A stretch of DNA of 64,000 nucleotides from Gracilibacteraceae bacterium (GTDB lineage Bacteria > Bacillota > Desulfitobacteriia > Desulfitobacteriales > Syntrophobotulaceae), in assembly GCA_031266805.1 (NCBI GenBank), contig JAISAH010000102.1:1-64000 (forward strand). The letters run 5' to 3'. Position 1 is the first letter of the stretch, and each line of letters starts with the position of its first letter. The translations under genes and the position numbers were made by a program. The notes beneath the pieces were generated by a model. That model did not search any database, was not told the DNA's origin, and worked only from the letters and a program-made list of their open reading frames with translations. Shown in pieces: positions 60,122-64,000 of this stretch.

Positions 60122-61420
60122 TCAGTAGATTATGGTGGCCAGAATGATGGTTGGGATCATAACTATTAACGTGGCCATGACATGCGGCCAAAAGATGTGT
60201 CTGTAAGCCAGTTTGTGCGTCAAGCCGGCGACCGCGAGGGATGTGATGACGACGCCGTTATGCGGCATGGCGTCAAATGAGCCGGCGGCGATGCAAACGA
60301 TTCTGTGCAGCAGCTCAGGGTTGATCCCCATATCCACATAAGGCTGGATAACGGTTTCCAGAATGATGCCCAGACCGCCGGAAGCGGAGCCGGTGATGGC
60401 CGCCATCAGGTAAGTCGCGATGCAGAGAGATATGGTCGCCGGGCCGGGGATGGACAGCAGTACGTTTTTGATGACGGTAAAACCGGCGCTTGCCGCCACC
60501 GCCATGCCATAACCGACGTCCGCGCAAGTGTTGATAATGGGCAGCGCCGTATTCAAAGCGCCGGCGTTGATTGTGGCCATGGGATTCTTAATATACTTGA
60601 AAAAGAATACCTCAGCCGAAACGCAGCCTACTACCAGAGACCAAACGATATCAAGACGGATCACATTGAGACAGGCGATCAGGATGATTGGCGGGATAAG
60701 ACTCAGCACCATATGCGGCAGGTTTTCGTAAGATACGTCCTCCGTCTTGCCTGTGACTACCGGGTCTTCATAATGCTCGTCTTTGGCCCGCGCCCGGTTC
60801 AGAGCGTACCGCATATAAAGCAGGTTCAAAGTCAGCATCAAAATCGAAGCAAAAATACCGATGACCGGAGCGGCCGTAGCCGGTGTTCCCAGATAGACCA
60901 TAGGCATGATGTTCAGTGTGGACGGAGTGCCGGGGATCATCGACATGGAGAGCGACCCGATCCCGAACATGAACGGAGCCATAAACAGGTGCCAAGGAAC
61001 ATCCATTTCTTTAAAAATCGGCCGCGCGATAGGCATAACGGCGAAAATAACGACGAACAGGCTGACGCCGCCCAGTGTCAAAACCAGCGTCACCACGGCG
61101 ATGGCATAGAGCGAATAAAGGGCGTTCTTCCGGCCGATGATCTTCAGGATGCCGTTGGCTATAGAGCGCGCGGCGCCGCTGTCGTCCATGAACTTGCCGA
61201 AAATGGAGGCAAAAAGGAAAATAAGATAGTATCTGCTGGCATAATTGACGAAACCTTGCATATAAGGGCCGGTGAGTGTTTCCAATACCCCCATCTGAGA
61301 AAACAGGGCGACGATCACCACGCCGAACGGAGCGATCAGCATGATGTGTACGCCTCTTAAAGCGAGAATTACAATGAGCGCCAGTGACAGGATAATACCA
61401 ACCACGCTCAGGGTCGTCAT
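60122..61420 (-). CDS. GntP-family organic acid permease
   Basis: 432 residues, about 12 membrane helices. ATG at 61420 with AAGGAGG; the upstream open frame has no ribosome site. The C-terminal FDAMPHNGVVITSLAVAGLT segment and the internal GTPSTLNIMPMVYLGT motif match GntP-type H+ symporters, which include gluconate and 3-hydroxybutyrate carriers. Its place next to a CoA-transferase points to a short carboxylic or hydroxycarboxylic acid as substrate. First gene of the operon, directly behind a sigma-54 promoter. Confidence 0.88.
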   Translation of the reverse strand: MTTLSVVGIILSLALIVILALRGVHIMLIAPFGVVIVALFSQMGVLETLTGPYMQGFVNYASRYYLIFLFASIFGKFMDDSGAARSIANGILKIIGRKNALYSLYAIAVVTLVLTLGGVSLFVVIFAVMPIARPIFKEMDVPWHLFMAPFMFGIGSLSMSMIPGTPSTLNIMPMVYLGTPATAAPVIGIFASILMLTLNLLYMRYALNRARAKDEHYEDPVVTGKTEDVSYENLPHMVLSLIPPIILIACLNVIRLDIVWSLVVGCVSAEVFFFKYIKNPMATINAGALNTALPIINTCADVGYGMAVAASAGFTVIKNVLLSIPGPATISLCIATYLMAAITGSASGGLGIILETVIQPYVDMGINPELLHRIVCIAAGSFDAMPHNGVVITSLAVAGLTHKLAYRHIFWPHVMATLIVMIPTIILATIIY

Positions 61421-61468
61421 TTTACCCCTCCTTATTTGAATAATGGTTTTAAGGTTTAAACCTCCATT

Positions 61469-61478
61469 GCAACGTTGC
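61469..61478. promoter_or_regulatory. 10-bp palindrome at the operon start site
   Basis: GCAACGTTGC is a perfect palindrome lying at the start point predicted from the -24/-12 element. It could be a repressor operator or a stem in the leader; no partner is identified. Confidence 0.4.
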
Positions 61479-61490
61479 GCAAGATAAATA

Positions 61491-61507
61491 TGCATATTTT
61501 GTGCCAA
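61491..61507 (-). promoter_or_regulatory. Sigma-54 (-24/-12) promoter of the acyl-CoA operon
   Basis: On - TTGGCACAAAATATGCA: the invariant GG and GC are exactly ten bases apart as RpoN requires, and the -24 box TTGGCAC is perfect. The -12 box ATGCA differs from consensus TTGCA at one base. It lies about 70 bases before the permease start. The operon's last gene is a sigma-54 activator. Confidence 0.85.
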
Positions 61508-61590
61508 GCGAACCGGAAATGATAATATTTGTTAAAAACCTGAATGACAACGCCTTTTCGCTATTAACATAAAATGGTTTCCGGGGCGGT

Positions 61591-61638
61591 GTCGTTTCTA
61601 AGCGACGTTATTTCTCTGGCGGAAGCGACAAATGTCGC
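61591..61638. promoter_or_regulatory. Candidate enhancer sites for the sigma-54 activator
   Basis: Two palindromes lie 85-135 bases upstream of the -24 box: GTCGTTTCTAAGCGAC (61591-61606, 6 of 7 paired) and GCGACAAATGTCGC (61625-61638, 6-bp perfect arms). Distance and dyad symmetry suit upstream activator binding. They also lie within 110 bases of the divergent glycosyltransferase gene and could serve that instead. Confidence 0.5.
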
Positions 61639-61698
61639 GGCGGAGTTACAAGAGCGGGGCCGCTTGTTTTTTTTGCCGCTATAATGTAAACTGTTCCT

Positions 61699-63414
61699 AT
61701 GAAACTCACCGCCTGCCTGATAACTAAAAATGAGGAGCGCTGTCTGGCCCGCTGTCTCGACAGCCTGCGGGAAGCCGTGGACGCTATCGTGGTCGCCGAT
61801 ACGGGTTCGGAGGACCGGACGCGGGAAATCGCGCGGGCGCGGGGAGCGCGGGTCATAGAGATCCCGTGGCGGGATGATTTCGCTTGGGCGAAAAACCAGG
61901 CGCTGGCCGCGGCTGACGGCGATTGGATCTTATTCCCGGACGCGGACGAGTATTTTGCCCCCGGCGGAGCGGCGGCGCTGCGGGCCATGCTGGAGAACAA
62001 CGCCTCGGCGCTGGCGCTGGCGGACGGTATCGCGCTCCGGCGTTATGAGGGGACGGACTTTTCCGCGTCTTCATATACCGCCGTCCTGCGCGTGTTTCGC
62101 CTTGACCCCGCTTTGCGCTACAAAGGCGCGATCCACGAGGATCTGCGCCGCGCCGGAGAGCCGCCGCGCATCGTTGACGCGCCGCCCGCCGTCATATATC
62201 TCTGGCATGACGGACATGACCCCGTTCGCGCCGGCGCTAAAATCGCCCGCAATATGCGCGTCATGGAAAAACAGATCCGCTCCGGCGACAATGATCCGCT
62301 GCTTTTCTTTCATATGAGCAAGACTCTGGACCGGCAGAAAGAGCGGGAACGGATATGGGAATACAGCCGCGAGTTCCTGCTCCGGGACCCTTCTTCCTCG
62401 TCCGTCTGCCTTAAAGCCCTGCTTCTGGCCGATATGGCTCTTGATTTTACGCCCGACGCGGCGTCGGGGCCGGAGCGCCGGGCCTGGCTGAAAGAGGAAG
62501 CTTTGCGCCGTTTTCCCGCCCAACCCGCCGCCTGCACTATGGCGGCTGACGAATGTCTGGAACGCGGCGATTGGAGCGGGGCGCTGCCGCTGTACGCCAA
62601 AGCGGCGGAATTGTGGCAAAATGGGTTTGATGATTTTGGTGATTCCGATTTCCGGCAGGAAAAATCCCGGCCGCTGGTTTATGCCCGTTTAGGGCGCTGC
62701 CGGCAGATGACCGGCGACCTCGCGGGCGCGCGGGCGGATTTTGCCGCCGCGCTCGACTTGCAGCCGGATAACCCGGCGGCCGCCGCCGGTTATATCGAGT
62801 GCGGGCGGGCGGAGGACGCGCGGACGGTGTTTGAGACGCTCTCCGTCTGGCTGGCCCGCGCCCGCTCGCCGCTCTGTTTTCTGGCGGCGGCGCGGGACAA
62901 GCGCTGCGACCTGCTCTACCTTTATTTGTATGATCACGGATCCGCCGGCCGATCGCCGCGGCCGCTCCAATATTTCGCGACCTTGCAGATTTTGGTGGGC
63001 GCCTGGTACGCGGCGGCGGCGGACTGCTGCGCCCTGATCCGGCGCCACCCGCTGTGGAGCGGCGATACGGCCGGTTTTTTCCCGGCTTTGACAGAAGGGG
63101 AACGGTCGGAAATCAGCGAGACCCTGGCGGAAGCCGCCGCCGGGTGTTTATTGGCCGCGGGCGGCTGGCAGCCGCCCGGCGGGGTCCGCCCGGATGAAAA
63201 CCCGCCGGCGCCGGCCCGGTTTTTACAGGCTCTGTCCGCCGTGGCCCCGCCGGCGCTGAGTGACGCCATCCGCCTTTGTCTGGGTGAAGATGTGGATCCC
63301 GTGCGGCGGGAGGGACTAGGTGCGGCGCGGCGGACGGGGGAACGGCTGGCGGCTCTTGGCGCGCCGGAATCGGTGCGTCTGGTCTGGCGGGAGGCATTGG
63401 CGTGTCTGGACTGA
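61699..63414 (+). CDS. Family 2 glycosyltransferase with TPR region
   Basis: 571 residues. The N-terminal GT2 domain has LTACLITKNEERCLARCLDS, ADTGSEDRTREIA and the metal-binding DxD in FPDADEY (about residues 75-81). After residue 240 the chain becomes TPR-like helices (ARLGRCRQMTGDLAGARADF), as in SunS-type and related peptide or protein glycosyltransferases. A TATAAT (61680-61685) lies 14 bases before the ATG, so the transcript could be nearly leaderless; no good -35 is seen. Acceptor unknown; flagellin or the surface protein at 38271-44855 are possible targets in this cell. The last 13 bases overlap thiE. Confidence 0.88.
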   Translation: MKLTACLITKNEERCLARCLDSLREAVDAIVVADTGSEDRTREIARARGARVIEIPWRDDFAWAKNQALAAADGDWILFPDADEYFAPGGAAALRAMLENNASALALADGIALRRYEGTDFSASSYTAVLRVFRLDPALRYKGAIHEDLRRAGEPPRIVDAPPAVIYLWHDGHDPVRAGAKIARNMRVMEKQIRSGDNDPLLFFHMSKTLDRQKERERIWEYSREFLLRDPSSSSVCLKALLLADMALDFTPDAASGPERRAWLKEEALRRFPAQPAACTMAADECLERGDWSGALPLYAKAAELWQNGFDDFGDSDFRQEKSRPLVYARLGRCRQMTGDLAGARADFAAALDLQPDNPAAAAGYIECGRAEDARTVFETLSVWLARARSPLCFLAAARDKRCDLLYLYLYDHGSAGRSPRPLQYFATLQILVGAWYAAAADCCALIRRHPLWSGDTAGFFPALTEGERSEISETLAEAAAGCLLAAGGWQPPGGVRPDENPPAPARFLQALSAVAPPALSDAIRLCLGEDVDPVRREGLGAARRTGERLAALGAPESVRLVWREALACLD

Positions 63415-64000
63415 AATCAGCGGGGCCTGTTTTGCCGGAAAAAGCCCTGCGTCTTTACGCGATCACCGACAGCTCCTGTTTAGGCGCCCGCTCGCTGGCG
63501 GAGACGACGGAGGCGGTCTTGCGCGGCGGGGCCACCATGCTGCAATTCCGGGAAAAAACACTAGGGTTTGATGATTTTGTGGCCGTCGGCCGGACTCTCC
63601 GCGCTTTGGCCCGCCGTTTTGCCGTGCCTTTTATCGTCAATGACCGGGTGGAGGAAGCGGCGGCGCTGGAAGCGGACGGCGTCCATCTGGGGCAGGGGGA
63701 TATGGAAATCGGGGCGGCACGCGCGCGGCTCGGCCCGGGCAAAATCATCGGGATCTCTGCCAGGACCGCCGCTCAGGCTCTGCGGGCCGAAGCCGCGGGC
63801 GCCGATTATCTCGGGGTCGGCGCGGTGTTTGCCACGGCGACCAAGCCTGACGCCGCCGCCGTCAGTCTGGGGGTTTTGCGGGACATCTGCCGGGCGGCGC
63901 GTATTCCGGTCGTGGCAATCGGCGGCATAAACGCCGGCAACGCCGCGCTGCTGCAGGGGAGCGGGATTCGGGGCATCGCGGTCGTATCGGCGCTTTTTGC
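63402..64000 (+). CDS. thiE: Thiamine phosphate synthase, 3' end outside window
   Basis: The GTG at 63402 overlaps the glycosyltransferase end. About 199 residues are visible before the window ends, close to full length. ThiE joins the thiazole and pyrimidine phosphates to thiamine phosphate. The signatures are in order: LQFREK, IVNDRVEEA, DGVHLGQGDM, GISARTAAQA, GVGAVFATATKPDA and VAIGGINAGN. No TPP riboswitch precedes it, because it is embedded behind the glycosyltransferase gene. Confidence 0.93.
   Translation, partial: MSGLKSAGPVLPEKALRLYAITDSSCLGARSLAETTEAVLRGGATMLQFREKTLGFDDFVAVGRTLRALARRFAVPFIVNDRVEEAAALEADGVHLGQGDMEIGAARARLGPGKIIGISARTAAQALRAEAAGADYLGVGAVFATATKPDAAAVSLGVLRDICRAARIPVVAIGGINAGNAALLQGSGIRGIAVVSALF

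Noticed and set aside
60305..61360. 351-residue open frame on + opposite the permease gene
   Set aside because: His/Arg/Gln-rich translation typical of the antisense of membrane helices.
63280..63401. TPP riboswitch before thiE
   Set aside because: The upstream DNA is coding sequence of the glycosyltransferase gene and no thi-box motif is seen.

Overview
The window is GC-rich bacterial chromosome, most likely from an anaerobic, motile member of the Bacillota (Clostridia or Negativicutes-like). The evidence is a large Bacillota-type SRP RNA directly upstream of dnaX-ybaB-recR, a YjfB/FapA pair, a surface protein with cell-wall-binding-2 repeats, pyruvate formate-lyase, and an ETF/acyl-CoA dehydrogenase operon. 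No tRNA, rRNA or CRISPR array was recognised.

Layout. (1) 1-16.5 kb: the right-hand part of a contractile injection system (phage-tail-like) locus, all on +. It holds a cut-off low-complexity gene, two tube-associated (Afp7-like) paralogs, split hub and spike genes, gp25, two baseplate-J-like proteins, a P2-I-like tail protein and an AAA+ ATPase. A GNAT-like protein and an unrecognised 766-residue protein follow and are the best cargo/accessory candidates. Sheath and tube genes would lie to the left, outside the window. (2) 16.6-23.5 kb: housekeeping block: recR, ybaB, dnaX and SRP RNA on -, then rluB, a GntR regulator, a polyferredoxin and a BaiN/HI0933-type flavoprotein on +. (3) 23.4-27.3 kb: a scarred accessory region with a RhuM-type pseudogene, a two-component pair with an odd H-box, and an AbiE-type toxin-antitoxin locus with a broken toxin gene. 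An 88-bp inverted repeat (16568-16655 / 27175-27262) bounds regions 2 and 3. It carries the 3' ends of both recR and the nucleotide-sugar dehydrogenase gene, which marks a past inversion or insertion. (4) 27.2-38 kb: nucleotide-sugar dehydrogenase, yjfB-fapA, a membrane sensor-like protein, pflAB, murI and a hybrid histidine kinase. (5) 38.3-44.9 kb: one 2194-residue exported protein with three CWB2 repeats and about 17 diverged repeats of 85-110 residues. (6) 44.9-46.4 kb: repeats, a Bro-N antirepressor and a small orphan protein. (7) 46.6-52.9 kb: KhtTU-like K+/H+ antiporter, a cyclic-nucleotide-binding/DUF2225 protein, a papain-like protein and valS. (8) 53-61.4 kb: a minus-strand operon for short-chain acyl-CoA metabolism (GntP-type permease, CoA-transferase, acyl-CoA dehydrogenase, MaoC, EtfB, EtfA, crotonase). 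It ends in its own sigma-54 activator and begins at a good -24/-12 promoter. (9) 61.7-64 kb: a TPR glycosyltransferase overlapping a cut-off thiE.

How the parts fit. Regions 1 and 5 together suggest a cell that makes an injection-type nanomachine and an elaborate cell surface. Region 8 reads as a complete regulon: import, CoA activation and flavin-linked oxidation or reduction of a small organic acid, under a PAS-domain sigma-54 activator. The 3' ends of several resident genes are duplicated around defence or antirepressor modules, showing repeated module gain and decay. Assignments rest on reading the translated sequence and family knowledge; no database search was run.
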